Of a DNA stretch of 64,000 nucleotides, positions 33,431-41,490 are shown piece after piece (position 1 is the first letter of the stretch; the number at the start of each line of letters is the position of its first letter). The translations under genes were made by a program, and so were the position numbers. The notes under the pieces were generated by a model. That model had not been told where the DNA came from. It ran no database searches and saw only the letters and a list, made by a program, of their open reading frames with translations. The DNA lies in the NCBI RefSeq assembly GCF_026340675.1, contig NZ_JAPEOX010000002.1:992001-1056000 (forward strand), written 5' to 3'. This DNA comes from Streptomyces sp. NBC_01264 (lineage in GTDB: Bacteria > Actinomycetota > Actinomycetes > Streptomycetales > Streptomycetaceae).

Positions 33431-33469
33431 GCGTGGGCCGCACCCGGCGTGGGCCGCACCCGGCGTGGG
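33431..33469. repeat. 16-bp direct repeat, 2.4 copies
   Basis: gcgtgggccgcacccg occurs at 33431-33446 and 33447-33462, followed by a partial gcgtggg. It lies in the 186-base gap between the divergent kinase and Nudix genes, about 60 bases before the Nudix start. Confidence 0.7.
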
Positions 33470-33530
33470 TAGTGTGCCTGCCCGATGTCACCGAGCGCCA
33501 AGGCCGTCCGGCCCGGAAGGAGGTGGAACG

Positions 33531-34016
33531 GTGCCCGCATGGCTCCCGCCCGCCGAGTACGTCAAGACGATCGCTCCGGCCACCTCTTACGCCTGCCTCT
33601 ACTTCACCGACACCGCCGGCCGCCCGGTGCAGCTCCGTGCGACGTACTCCACGGAGACCTGGCAGTGGCCGGGCGGGAACATGGACCACGGCGAGACCCC
33701 GTGGGAGTGCGCGCTCCGGGAGTGCCTGGAGGAGACGGGCATCGCCTTCGGGGGCGAGCGGAAGCTGCTGGGAACGCAGTTCATCGCCCACCGGGGGGAG
33801 GCATGGCCCGCGAACCACATCGGCTTCCTCTTCGACGGCGGCACCCTCACCGACGAACAGATCGCCGCCATCGTCCTGGACCCCGAGGAGCACAGCGAGG
33901 TACGGGTCCACTCGGTGCGGGAGTGGGAGGCGCTGATGAGCCCCGCGAACTTCGCCCGCCTGCGGGAGATCGACGCCGCCCGGCGCACCGGCACGGTGGC
34001 CTACATGGAGCCCTGA
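33531..34016 (+). CDS. Nudix hydrolase
   Basis: 161 residues from the GTG at 33531, with AAGGAGG 8-14 bases upstream. The Nudix box is intact: GGNMDHGETPWECALRECLEETGI in consecutive parts (G x5 E x7 R E x2 E E x G I), binding Mg2+ and a nucleoside-diphosphate-linked substrate. Around it are FTDTAGRPVQL, TETWQWPGG and NHIGFLFDGG. Such small Nudix enzymes clean up oxidised or non-canonical nucleotides or act on sugar nucleotides; the substrate is not predictable. Convergent with the GlsB-like gene. Confidence 0.9.
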   Translation: MPAWLPPAEYVKTIAPATSYACLYFTDTAGRPVQLRATYSTETWQWPGGNMDHGETPWECALRECLEETGIAFGGERKLLGTQFIAHRGEAWPANHIGFLFDGGTLTDEQIAAIVLDPEEHSEVRVHSVREWEALMSPANFARLREIDAARRTGTVAYMEP

Positions 34017-34029
34017 CCCGGCCCGCCGG

Positions 34030-34296
34030 TCAGTTGCGGGAGTTGCCGAAGAGCAGCCGGTAGGCGATGAGGAGGACCAGCGAGCCCGCGATGGCGGAGC
34101 CCCAGGTCGCGAGGTCGAAGAAGTCGTTCTGGATCGACCGGTTCAGGAACTTCGCCGAGAGCCAGCCGCCGGTGAAGGCGCCGGCGATGCCGATGAGGGT
34201 GGTGCCTATCAGGCCGCCCGGGTCACGGCCGGGCAGCAGGACCTTGGCGATCCCGCCCGCCAGCAGTCCGAGGATGATCCAGCCGATGATGCCCAT
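34030..34296 (-). CDS. GlsB/YeaQ/YmgE-family stress membrane protein
   Basis: 88 residues with three membrane helices: IIGWIILGLLAGGIAKVLL, GLIGTTLIGIAGAFTGGWLS and AIAGSLVLLIAYRLLFG. The motif LLPGRDPGG between helices 1 and 2 is typical of the transglycosylase-associated (GlsB/YeaQ/YmgE) family, small proteins induced by general stress. The molecular role is unknown. It is preceded by a weak GAGTGAA ribosome site. Confidence 0.9.
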   Translation of the reverse strand: MGIIGWIILGLLAGGIAKVLLPGRDPGGLIGTTLIGIAGAFTGGWLSAKFLNRSIQNDFFDLATWGSAIAGSLVLLIAYRLLFGNSRN

Positions 34297-34390
34297 GCCC
34301 GTTCACTCCGCTCGCTGTGCGCGCCTCGTCGTGCGCGCGACGTCCGTTGAGGTCTCACGGGGAGAGACGCGTGAACAGGCGAAACGGTTC

Positions 34391-34729
34391 TCAGACGGGC
34401 CGGCGGGACCCGGCGGCGGGCCTGAGGACGGCGATCGCGACCAGGCCCAGCACCGCGGCTCCGGCGACTCCCGCCGCTCCCGGCGCCAGGAATCCGCCAC
34501 GGGAGCGCCAGGACAGTACCGACAGCGTCGACTGGGCGGAGGCGAACGAGCCCGCGCTCAGCACGGATCCCACCGAGACGGCCGACAGGGCCGAGCCGAT
34601 CGAGCCGATCGACAGCACGCTCCCGACCGAACCGATGGAGAGGATCGAGCCCACCGAACCGATGGAGAGGATCGAGCCCTGGGAGCGGATCGAGAGGAAC
34701 GAACCGTGGTCGACAACCATGCGGCTCAT
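34391..34729 (-). CDS. Small serine-repeat membrane protein coupled to an EamA transporter
   Basis: 112 residues; the ATG at 34729 overlaps the EamA stop as ATGA, so translation is coupled. The N-terminal two-thirds is a nine-residue repeat close to GSILSIGSV (about six copies, degrading into GSALSAVSV, GSVLSAGSF, STLSVLS). Two repeats are identical at DNA level (34629-34655 and 34656-34679). A single membrane helix AAGVAGAAVLGLVAIAVL and a basic tail AAGSRRPV follow. Short proteins of this kind are common in Streptomyces; the regular S/I/V periodicity suggests a beta-solenoid or stacked strands. Function unknown. Confidence 0.75.
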   Translation of the reverse strand: MSRMVVDHGSFLSIRSQGSILSIGSVGSILSIGSVGSVLSIGSIGSALSAVSVGSVLSAGSFASAQSTLSVLSWRSRGGFLAPGAAGVAGAAVLGLVAIAVLRPAAGSRRPV

Positions 34730-35619
34730 GCTGCCACACCGGCCATGGGCACGGACTGAGGCGCGGACTGAGGCACGGACTGAGCGGGAACGCCCGCAGT
34801 CTGCTGCGGGGTCCGCGTGAGCAACAGCACGCCCCGGGCCGCCGCGAGCGCCCCCGCCACGGCCAGCAGGACCCCGAAGGCGCCTCCTTGGATCCGCTCG
34901 CCCAGCAGGATCATCCCGATCGCGGCCGCGGCCAGCGGGTTGGTCAGGTTCACCACCGCGAGCGGGGCCCCCAGGCCTCCCCGGTAGGCCCGCTGGGACA
35001 GGAGCATCCCGCCGACCGCGAAGACCACCACGAGCAGCGCCACCGAGACGACCCGGACGCTGAGCAGGGACCCGCCCCGGCCGCCCGCCACGGCGACGGT
35101 CTGGGTCAGGGCGGAGGCCGCCGCGGAGGCCAGCCCGGACGCCGTCGCGTGGCGCAGCCCCGAGCGGGTGTCGCTCCGCGCGGTCAGCAGCATGATCACC
35201 GCGGCCGTGGCTCCGGATACGGCGAGCGCCTCGGCCAGGGTCAGGGTCTCGTCGGGGGACGGGCCGGAGGCGGGCAGCAGGAGCAGGCCGAGGCCGACGA
35301 CGGTGGCCAGGGTCCCGCGCCATTCGCTGGCCACGACCCGCCGCCCGGCGCCGCGCGCACCGAGCGGTACGGCGGCGACGAGGGTGAGCGCGCCGAGCGG
35401 CTGGACCAGCGTGAGCGGCCCGTACCGCAGGGCGGCGGCGTGCAGCAGCGCGGCGGCGGCGTTCAGGCCCGCGGACCACCACCAGGCGCCGTTGCCGAGC
35501 AGCGCCGCGGTGCTGCGGGCGACCGCGCGGCGGGCGAGGCGTTCCTGGGCGACGGCCGCGGCCGCGTAGGTGACGGCCGCCGCGAGGCAGAGCAGGACGG
35601 CGAGGAGCGTGGCGTTCAC
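34726..35619 (-). CDS. EamA/DMT-family transporter
   Basis: 297 residues; the GTG at 35619 overlaps the PAP2 stop (GTGA). About ten membrane helices in two EamA-type halves are visible, with GPLTLVQPLGALTLVAAVPLGA in the first half and APLAVVNLTNPLAAAAIGMILLGERIQGGAFGVLLAV (in parts) in the second. The last motif, ending in GERI, is typical of drug/metabolite exporters that add one carrier per half. The hydrophilic C-terminus has repeated SVPQSAPQSVP. Substrate unknown, but the operon with a lipid-phosphatase-fold protein hints at a lipid or polyprenyl compound. Confidence 0.85.
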   Translation of the reverse strand: MNATLLAVLLCLAAAVTYAAAAVAQERLARRAVARSTAALLGNGAWWWSAGLNAAAALLHAAALRYGPLTLVQPLGALTLVAAVPLGARGAGRRVVASEWRGTLATVVGLGLLLLPASGPSPDETLTLAEALAVSGATAAVIMLLTARSDTRSGLRHATASGLASAAASALTQTVAVAGGRGGSLLSVRVVSVALLVVVFAVGGMLLSQRAYRGGLGAPLAVVNLTNPLAAAAIGMILLGERIQGGAFGVLLAVAGALAAARGVLLLTRTPQQTAGVPAQSVPQSAPQSVPMAGVAA

Positions 35620-36503
35620 CGGACCGCTCCTACGGGCTCCACTGGCCCTGCGGGCCTCGGCGTCGGCGTCGAGGTCGGCGCCGGGGCACCGGGGCCCGCA
35701 CCCGTCGGCACGGGCTCCGCCGCGGACCGCGGGACCGGCACGCTCCGCCGGGCGATGAGCGACCGGCCGGCGCGCGACCGGCCGACCGGGCGCGGGACGA
35801 GGAGCGGGGCGGCCCCGAGGAGCAGCGTGGCGACGACGGCGTCGAGCCAGTAGTGGTTGGCCGTGCCGACGACCACGAGCAGGGTCACCAGCGGGTGCAG
35901 CAGCCACAGGCCGCGCCACCGGGAGGAGGTCGCGGCGATCATGCCGAGGGCCAGCATCAGCGCCCATCCGAAGTGCAGCGAGGGCATCGCGGCGAACTGG
36001 TTGGCCATCGTGTCGGCGGCGGGCGCGGCCCCGTAGACGGTCGGTCCGTAGACCTGGCCGGTGTCGACCAGGTGCGCCGCGCCCAGCATCCGCGGGGGTG
36101 CGAGGGGGAAGGCCAGGTGGATGACGAGGGCCGCGCCGGTCAGGACGGCCAGGACCCGGCGGGTCCAGAGGTAGTGCGCGGGGCGGCGCAGGTAGAGCCA
36201 GACCAGGAAGAGCACGGTGGCGGGGAAGTGCACGGCCGCGTAGTAGGTGTTCGCGGTGTGCACCAGGGCGTCGCTGTGCAGGAGCAGGCGCTGGACCAGG
36301 CCTTCGCCGGGCAGGTGCAGGGTGCGCTCGGCGTCCCAGACCCGGGCGGCGTTGCGGAAGGCCTCGTCCGTGCGTCCGGTGGCGAGCGTACGGCCGAACT
36401 TGTAGACGGCGAAGAGGCCCACGACGAGCAGCAGCTCGCGTATCAGGCGGCGGCGGGCGCCCGGCCCCGTACCGGCCCCGGCGGGTGTGGTGTGGGAGGT
36501 CAT
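35616..36503 (-). CDS. PAP2-superfamily membrane phosphatase
   Basis: 295 residues from the ATG at 36503. Six membrane helices are present. The active-site motifs of the PAP2/inositol phosphorylceramide-synthase-like group are AAMPSLHFGWAL (SxxHFG type) and VVGTANHYWLDAVV (His and Asp), with the entry loop FPLAPPRML. Substrates of the family are phosphorylated lipids such as phosphatidate or undecaprenyl pyrophosphate. The C-terminus is a Pro/Ala-rich tail. It is the first gene of a three-gene operon (PAP2, EamA, serine-repeat protein) whose promoter carries three phased operators. Confidence 0.87.
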   Translation of the reverse strand: MTSHTTPAGAGTGPGARRRLIRELLLVVGLFAVYKFGRTLATGRTDEAFRNAARVWDAERTLHLPGEGLVQRLLLHSDALVHTANTYYAAVHFPATVLFLVWLYLRRPAHYLWTRRVLAVLTGAALVIHLAFPLAPPRMLGAAHLVDTGQVYGPTVYGAAPAADTMANQFAAMPSLHFGWALMLALGMIAATSSRWRGLWLLHPLVTLLVVVGTANHYWLDAVVATLLLGAAPLLVPRPVGRSRAGRSLIARRSVPVPRSAAEPVPTGAGPGAPAPTSTPTPRPAGPVEPVGAVR

Positions 36504-36555
36504 CCCCCGGTCTCGCTTCCTGTACACAGCTACGGCTCACAATCGACACACCAGT

Positions 36556-36597
36556 GTATCGATACATTCTCGTATCGATACGAGTGTGTACCGATAC
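36556..36597. promoter_or_regulatory. Three operators at exact 16-bp spacing
   Basis: GTATCGATAC occurs at 36556-36565 and 36572-36581 (the latter extended to CGTATCGATACG), and GTACCGATAC at 36588-36597. Start-to-start distances are 16 and 16. The array lies between the PAP2 operon (start 36503) and the divergent TetR gene (start 36732). It is almost certainly bound by that TetR protein, possibly cooperatively. Confidence 0.8.
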
Positions 36598-36731
36598 GCT
36601 CGCGTTCCCGTAGACTTTCACTAGAGCCCACTGCCCTGCGACCGAAAAAAATCGGCCATCATGACAAGGGCCCGCCCGGCCACACCGCCCGGCCACACCG
36701 GCCGGCACGCACGATCGAGGAGAGCCGCCCC

Positions 36732-37364
36732 ATGACGTCGCCGACGCCGGAAGCCGCCCCGGCCCCCGCGCGCCGCTCGAAGATCACACCGGAGCGGGAG
36801 CAGCAGCTCTACGACGCCGTGCTGGAGCAGTTGCGCGAGGACGGCTACGAGGCGCTGACCATGGAGAAGATCGCCGCCCGGGCCACCTGCGGGAAGTCCA
36901 CGCTCTACCGGCAGTGGAAGACCAAACCGCAGCTCGTCGCCGCCGCCCTGCGTGCGGACCGGCGCGGCACCCTCGCCGCGGTGGACACCGGAACCCTGGC
37001 GGGCGACCTGCGCGAGGCCGCCCGGATCGCCGCCTGCACCTCGGGGAACGACACCCGGCTCATGCAGGCCCTCGGGCACGCGGTGCTGAGCGACGAGGAG
37101 CTGAAGGCGGCCCTGCGCGAGGCTCTGGTGGGGCCGGAGCTGGCGGCGTTCGACGCGATGGTGGAGCGGGCCGTGGACCGGGGCGAGCTCGCCCCCGAAC
37201 ACCCCGCCGTGGAGTTCCTGCCCGCGCAGCTGATGGGCGTGCTGCGCATCCGGCCCGTGCTGGAGGGCCGCTTCGCCGACGCCGAGTACCTCGTACGGTT
37301 CGTCGACGCCTGCCTCCTGCCGGCGCTGGGCACGGCCCCGCCGGAAGCGGACCGGGCCCCCTGA
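36732..37364 (+). CDS. TetR/AcrR-family regulator of the PAP2 operon
   Basis: 210 residues from the ATG at 36732, with GAGGAG upstream. The N-terminal HTH is standard: QQLYDAVLEQLREDGYEALTMEKIAARATCGKSTLYRQWKTKPQL (in parts). The C-terminal helices include DTRLMQALGHAVLSDEELKAALREAL and a TetR_C_11-like end. It is divergent from the PAP2-EamA operon and the three operators lie between, so it most likely represses both units until it binds an unknown ligand. Confidence 0.9.
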   Translation: MTSPTPEAAPAPARRSKITPEREQQLYDAVLEQLREDGYEALTMEKIAARATCGKSTLYRQWKTKPQLVAAALRADRRGTLAAVDTGTLAGDLREAARIAACTSGNDTRLMQALGHAVLSDEELKAALREALVGPELAAFDAMVERAVDRGELAPEHPAVEFLPAQLMGVLRIRPVLEGRFADAEYLVRFVDACLLPALGTAPPEADRAP

Positions 37365-37529
37365 ACCAGCGGGCCGCCGTCCCCGATGACCGGACGGTGA
37401 CCCGCTCGCGCTGCCTCGTGGGGACGGTGGCAGCGCAGCCCCCGGGCCGGACGGCGGGCACTCCCTCGCGGAGTGACCGCCGACCGGTCCGTGCGGCTTT
37501 CCCGTGCGGCTGCCCGCGCGGCGTCCTCG

Positions 37530-37548
37530 CGGCCGCCCGCGGCGGCCG
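37530..37548 (-). terminator. Hairpin after terD
   Basis: CGGCCGC (37530-37536) pairs with GCGGCCG (37542-37548) across a 5-base loop, 2 bases beyond the TerD stop on the minus strand. It is GC-rich and lacks a U-tract. The remaining gap to the TetR stop (37365-37529) shows nothing else. Confidence 0.5.
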
Positions 37549-37550
37549 GG

Positions 37551-38087
37551 TCAGCTCCGGGCCGCGCCCATCGCCCGGGCGAACTCCTCCGGGTCGGCGT
37601 CGAAGCCCCGTACCGTCGGGTCGATCGACCAGACCCCCGCCGCGTCGCGGGTGAACTCGGCGACCGTGACCGCGCTCACCGTGCCGAAGCCGGTGAGGTC
37701 GTCCACGGCGAGATCGGTGTAGCCCTCCCTGATGCGCAGCCCCTTGCCGGCGACCTCGGCGAAGGTCAGGGCCGGGCCGCCAGCCGCCCGCTGGATCACC
37801 ACGCCCACCACGACCCGGTTCAGCTCCTCCGCGATCCGGTTCAGTTCGACGGTCATGACCTCGTCGAAACCCAGCCCGAGCCCGGTCCTGCTGTCCCGGT
37901 TCAGCGTGATGGTGCCGTCGGGCGACCGGCTGCCGAAGTGCACCAGGTGGACGGGCTCCCCGTACGGGTCCGCGGCGGTGTAGACCGCGGCGAGCAGGTC
38001 GAGGTCGTGGACGGGCGCTCCCGCCGGGCTGGGATCCCACCGCAGCGCGATCTCCACCTTGGCCAGGCCCTTGCTTACTCCACTCAC
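37551..38087 (-). CDS. terD: TerD-family protein
   Basis: 178 residues, GTG at 38087 after GGAGGGGG. The protein has the TerD fold: MSGVSKGLAKVEIALRWDPS, then DLDLLAAVYTAADPYGEPVHLVHFGSRSPDGTITLNRDSRTG (in parts), where acidic residues form the paired Ca2+ sites, and DEVMTVELNRIAEELNRVVVGVVIQ. TerD proteins belong to the tellurite/stress-resistance group and bind calcium; Streptomyces has many paralogues, some linked to development. No other ter gene is nearby. Confidence 0.88.
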   Translation of the reverse strand: MSGVSKGLAKVEIALRWDPSPAGAPVHDLDLLAAVYTAADPYGEPVHLVHFGSRSPDGTITLNRDSRTGLGLGFDEVMTVELNRIAEELNRVVVGVVIQRAAGGPALTFAEVAGKGLRIREGYTDLAVDDLTGFGTVSAVTVAEFTRDAAGVWSIDPTVRGFDADPEEFARAMGAARS

Positions 38088-38244
38088 CGAACTCCCCCTC
38101 CGAACACCGTGCGTTGCCCTGCCATGCTGTCACGGGTCCCGCCCCGGGGCTCGAACGACCGTACGTTCCAGGCCAGTCCGGGGACGTGACGGCGGCGACC
38201 GGCAAGGGCAGCGGGTTCGGCGGGGGCGGTCGGTGCGCCGCCGG

Positions 38245-39441
38245 TTACCAGTCCCCGTCCTGTACGGGCTTCCCCGGCCGGGGCGCGTTCCCCAGGGGCG
38301 CGATCTGACCGGGGGCCGGTTCCACCCACGGGGCCTCGTCGGCGCCGAGCCATTCCCCCACCGGCTGCACCTGGCCGAGGGTGCCGGAGGGAGCGAGGTC
38401 GGCGGCGGCATCGTCGGCGTCGTAGTAGTCGAACCACGGCAGCCCGGCCTTGGTGTAGGCGGCCCGGTCCACGGGCGAGGGCGGCGGCTCCTCACCGGTG
38501 ATCCGGCGCCACGCGGGCGGGGTCACCAGGTGGACGAAGACCCGCGCGGCCGGCTCGGACGCCCAGTCCTTCGCCTTACGGTCGTCGCGGTACACCTCCT
38601 GCCGCATCGAGCCGCCGACACCGAGCCCCATCGCCGGCGCCGCCTGCGGGGCCGGCCCGCCGGCCGACCGCCGCAGCGGCCCCGCGGCCGGGGCCGGGGC
38701 CGCGGGGGCTCCGGGAGGCCCGCCCACGAGCCCGCCCGGCGCCGGGGCCGCCATCTGCGGCGGCGCCGGCATCCCCGCGGCCGCTCCGTAGCCGCCCGCG
38801 TAGCCACCACCCGCGTAGCCACCGCCCGGACTGCTCCCCGGCGGCAGGACCCCGTACGGGACACCGCCGCGGGGAGCCCCGGCCGCACGTGCCCGCTCGC
38901 GCTCCTCCTCCCGCCACCGCGCCAGCGCCTTCGCGCCGAGCGGGAAGGCCTGGAGCTGCACGCCGCCCGCGGTCTCCTCGCCGGTGACCTGGCCCTCCAC
39001 CGTGGCGCCGAGCCCCAGCGGGACGGCGACGAACTGGCGGACCGTGCCCGTGCCCGAATTGATCCCGTCCAGCCACGGCTGGCGCGGCAGCACGAGGTAG
39101 TTCTGCGGCCGGCGGCCGAGCGCGCCCGTCCACCGCTCGCCGGAGACGGCGCACACCTTGCCGACACCGACCTGGAGCGCGGTGGGCTCCCGGGTACCGC
39201 CGAAGCTGAGCCACATCGCCTCGCGCAGGTACACGGGGAGCATCACCCCGCCCTTGGCGAGCCAGTCCGCCGGAACCGTGTCCGGATAGTCCTCCACCCG
39301 CCGCAGCGGAAACTCCCCCAGCCCCGGGGGCAGATTGTGTGTACCGCTCTCCGGCAGCCGCAGCGTCCGCATGAAACGGACCTGCGCCCCCTCGCCCAGC
39401 AGCAGTGCGTTCCCCTCGACCCGTACTCCGCTTTCGGCCAC
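38245..39441 (-). CDS. Unknown protein with Pro/Gly/Ala-rich central linker
   Basis: 398 residues from the GTG at 39441, with GAGAGGGG upstream. The N-terminal part (to about 180) is a folded domain with GEFPLRRVEDYPDTVPADWLAKGGVMLPVYLREAMWLSFGG (in parts) and NYLVLPRQPWLDGINSGTGTVRQFVAVPLGLGATVEGQVTGEE (in parts). A roughly 100-residue low-complexity region (GGGYAGGGYAGGYGAA, then Pro/Ala) links it to a C-terminal SMRQEVYRDDRKAKDWASE...FDYYDADDAAADLAPSG domain. No signal peptide or membrane helix. I cannot name the family; the split domains look like an integral substrate-handling protein of actinobacteria. Confidence 0.65.
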   Translation of the reverse strand: MAESGVRVEGNALLLGEGAQVRFMRTLRLPESGTHNLPPGLGEFPLRRVEDYPDTVPADWLAKGGVMLPVYLREAMWLSFGGTREPTALQVGVGKVCAVSGERWTGALGRRPQNYLVLPRQPWLDGINSGTGTVRQFVAVPLGLGATVEGQVTGEETAGGVQLQAFPLGAKALARWREEERERARAAGAPRGGVPYGVLPPGSSPGGGYAGGGYAGGYGAAAGMPAPPQMAAPAPGGLVGGPPGAPAAPAPAAGPLRRSAGGPAPQAAPAMGLGVGGSMRQEVYRDDRKAKDWASEPAARVFVHLVTPPAWRRITGEEPPPSPVDRAAYTKAGLPWFDYYDADDAAADLAPSGTLGQVQPVGEWLGADEAPWVEPAPGQIAPLGNAPRPGKPVQDGDW

Positions 39442-39691
39442 CGACCGGCCCCTCTCCCGTTCAAAGCCGGATTCGCAGCAGGATCTGCCGCCGTTCCGGA
39501 TCGTGACCCTCAAGATTTGCTCAGATGTCGTGACACTGCGCCCGACGAGTTCCTAGCTTCCTCATATACGCGTCCACCAGCCTCCGCGGTTCCCCGCGCC
39601 CCGGCCCGGTCCCGGTGCGCTCCGCGCGCTCCCGCGCGGCTCCGCCAGCCCGCGGCATCGCGTATCCGCGTACCCCAGGAAAGAGTGCAGC

Positions 39692-40507
39692 ATGAAGGTT
39701 CCCCAGGCCGGCGTGATCGCGGCAGTGATCGGTCTCTCCCTGACCGCATCGGCGTGCGGCGGTGCCGACGACAAGGGGCCCCTCGCCGTCGGCATCAAGT
39801 TCGACCAGCCGGGCGTCGGCATGCGGGAGCCCGACGGCACCTTCACCGGTTTCGACGTGGACGTGGCGAGGTACGTCGCCAAGGAGCTCGGCTACCCGAA
39901 GGACAAGATCGTCTTCAAGGAGGTCCTCAGCAACGACCGCGAGCTCCTGATCGAGTACAACGAGGTCGACATCGTGGTGGCCAGCTACTCGATCAACGCC
40001 AAGCGCAAGCAGAAGGTCGACTTCGCGGGCCCGTACTTCCTCGCGCACCAGGACCTGATGGTCCGCGCCGACGACCCCACCATCACCAAGGCCGAGGACC
40101 TCAACAACGCCAATAAGCGGCTGTGTTCGGTGACCGGCTCGACCTCGGCGGAGAACGTCAGGAAGAACCTGGCCCCCAAGGCGAGCCTCCTGGAACTCGG
40201 CGGCTACTCCGAGTGCGTCGTCGCCCTCAAGGAGGGCCTGGTCGACGCCCTGACCACGGACAACTCCATCCTGGCCGGCTTCGCCGCCCGCAAGGGCAAC
40301 GAGGGCAAGTTCCGGCTGATCGGGCTGAGCCTGAGCAGCGAGAACTACGGCATCGGGATGAAGAAGGGCAGCGGCGAGCTCCAGGTCAAGATCAACAAGG
40401 CGATCCGCAAGATGGTCGAGGACGGCACCTGGGAAGCGGCCGTGAAGAAGAACTTCGGCACGGGCTACAAGTACGAGGCGGCGCCCGCCATCACGACGAG
40501 CAACTGA
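39692..40507 (+). CDS. Glutamate-type ABC transporter substrate-binding lipoprotein (orphan)
   Basis: 271 residues, ATG at 39692 after AGGAAAG. The signal has a lipobox LTASACGG with the lipidated Cys at residue 22. The mature part is a type II binding protein: VGIKFDQPGVGMREPDGTFTGFDVDVARYVAKELGY (in parts), RELLIEYNEVDIVVASYSINAKRKQKVDFAGPYF (in parts) and LCSVTGSTSAENV. This matches GluB-like glutamate-binding proteins. No permease or ATPase gene is adjacent, so it must use a distant transporter or act as a sensor. Confidence 0.9.
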   Translation: MKVPQAGVIAAVIGLSLTASACGGADDKGPLAVGIKFDQPGVGMREPDGTFTGFDVDVARYVAKELGYPKDKIVFKEVLSNDRELLIEYNEVDIVVASYSINAKRKQKVDFAGPYFLAHQDLMVRADDPTITKAEDLNNANKRLCSVTGSTSAENVRKNLAPKASLLELGGYSECVVALKEGLVDALTTDNSILAGFAARKGNEGKFRLIGLSLSSENYGIGMKKGSGELQVKINKAIRKMVEDGTWEAAVKKNFGTGYKYEAAPAITTSN

Positions 40508-40643
40508 CGCCCGTCGAGGCGGCGGCCGGGTGAGTGGCCGGAACCCGCCATCGGCCCCTCACCCCGGGCGATGATCCGCCCGGCTTCGACCGACTCCGCA
40601 CGATTTCTCGCGGCTTCGCCCGGCCCCTACCGACTCCGGCGGG

Positions 40644-40665
40644 CCCGGCGCCTCGCGGCGCCGGG
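40644..40665. terminator. Hairpin between the binding protein and DJ-1 genes
   Basis: cccggcgcc (40644-40652) pairs perfectly with ggcgccggg (40657-40665) across a tcgc tetraloop, in the 175-base convergent gap. A weaker 7-bp hairpin (40564-40570 with 40577-40583) lies upstream. Likely a bidirectional terminator. Confidence 0.65.
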
Positions 40666-40682
40666 GCCGCGCCGGCGGGCGC

Positions 40683-41255
40683 TCAGCGGCCCGAGACGGG
40701 GGCCTTGGCATGCAGTACGGTCAGGAACTCCCGCATCCAGGCGGAGTGGTCGGGCCACGCGCGGGCCGACACCAGCGTGCCGTCGACCACGGCCTCGGAG
40801 TCCTCGAACACGGCGCCGGACGCCTTCATGTCCAGCTCCAGCGCCGGATAGGCCGTGACCCGGCGGCCGTCGAGCGCTCCGGCCGCGGCGGTGATCAGGG
40901 GGCCGTGGCAGATCTGCGCGATCGGCTTGTCCTCGCCGGCGAAGGCCGCCAGGATCCGCCGCACCTCGGGATCGTTGCGCAGGTACTCCGGGGCGCGTCC
41001 GCCGGGAACGACCAGCGCCACGTACTCCCCCGGGTCCACGTCGGCGAAGGCGATGTCCGCGGGCCAGGTGTAGCCGGGCTTCTCGGTGTAGGTGTCGAAG
41101 CCGTCCTCGAAGTCGTGCACGACGAACCGCAGCTTCTTCACCGCCGGCGCCGCGATGTGGACCTCGTACCCCTCCTCGATCAAGCGCTGGTAGGGGTAGA
41201 GGACTTCCAGAGATTCCGCCGCGTCGCCGGTCACGATGAGGATCTTCGGTGCCAT
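40683..41255 (-). CDS. DJ-1/PfpI-family protein
   Basis: 190 residues, ATG at 41255 with AGGAG upstream. The class I glutamine-amidotransferase-like fold shows KILIVTGDAAESLEVLYPYQRL, VALVVPGGRAPEYLRNDPEV and the nucleophile elbow AQICHGPLITAAA with the reactive Cys near residue 115, plus a downstream YPALELD. PfpI/YhbO relatives act as glyoxalases or protein-repair/chaperone enzymes under stress. It stands alone with its own leader. Confidence 0.9.
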   Translation of the reverse strand: MAPKILIVTGDAAESLEVLYPYQRLIEEGYEVHIAAPAVKKLRFVVHDFEDGFDTYTEKPGYTWPADIAFADVDPGEYVALVVPGGRAPEYLRNDPEVRRILAAFAGEDKPIAQICHGPLITAAAGALDGRRVTAYPALELDMKASGAVFEDSEAVVDGTLVSARAWPDHSAWMREFLTVLHAKAPVSGR

Positions 41256-41278
41256 GGGCTGCTCCTGGTAGGGCTGTT

Positions 41279-41302
41279 CACGGTGTGGCCTCCGTCACCG
41301 TG
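41279..41302 (-). promoter_or_regulatory. Inverted repeat in the DJ-1 gene leader
   Basis: CACGGTG (41279-41285) and CACCGTG (41296-41302) are perfect 7-bp arms with a 10-base spacer, 24 bases upstream of the DJ-1 gene start. The rest of the divergent gap to 41490 shows no gene. An operator or 5'-leader hairpin is possible. Confidence 0.4.
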
Positions 41303-41490
41303 CCCGCGCCGCCCGCTCCTGCATAGGGAATCTTGCGCCATTCACCCGCATGACGCGCGTAGAAAATCCTGACTCCCGACACACGCTTTTCACCTGTAGG
41401 GCACATGACAATGTGAACCTCGCTCTGCCACCTGATGCCCCGCCAATTCCCCGGGCGGGAGCGGTGCGTGTGGAGAGGTACCCCCACGTG

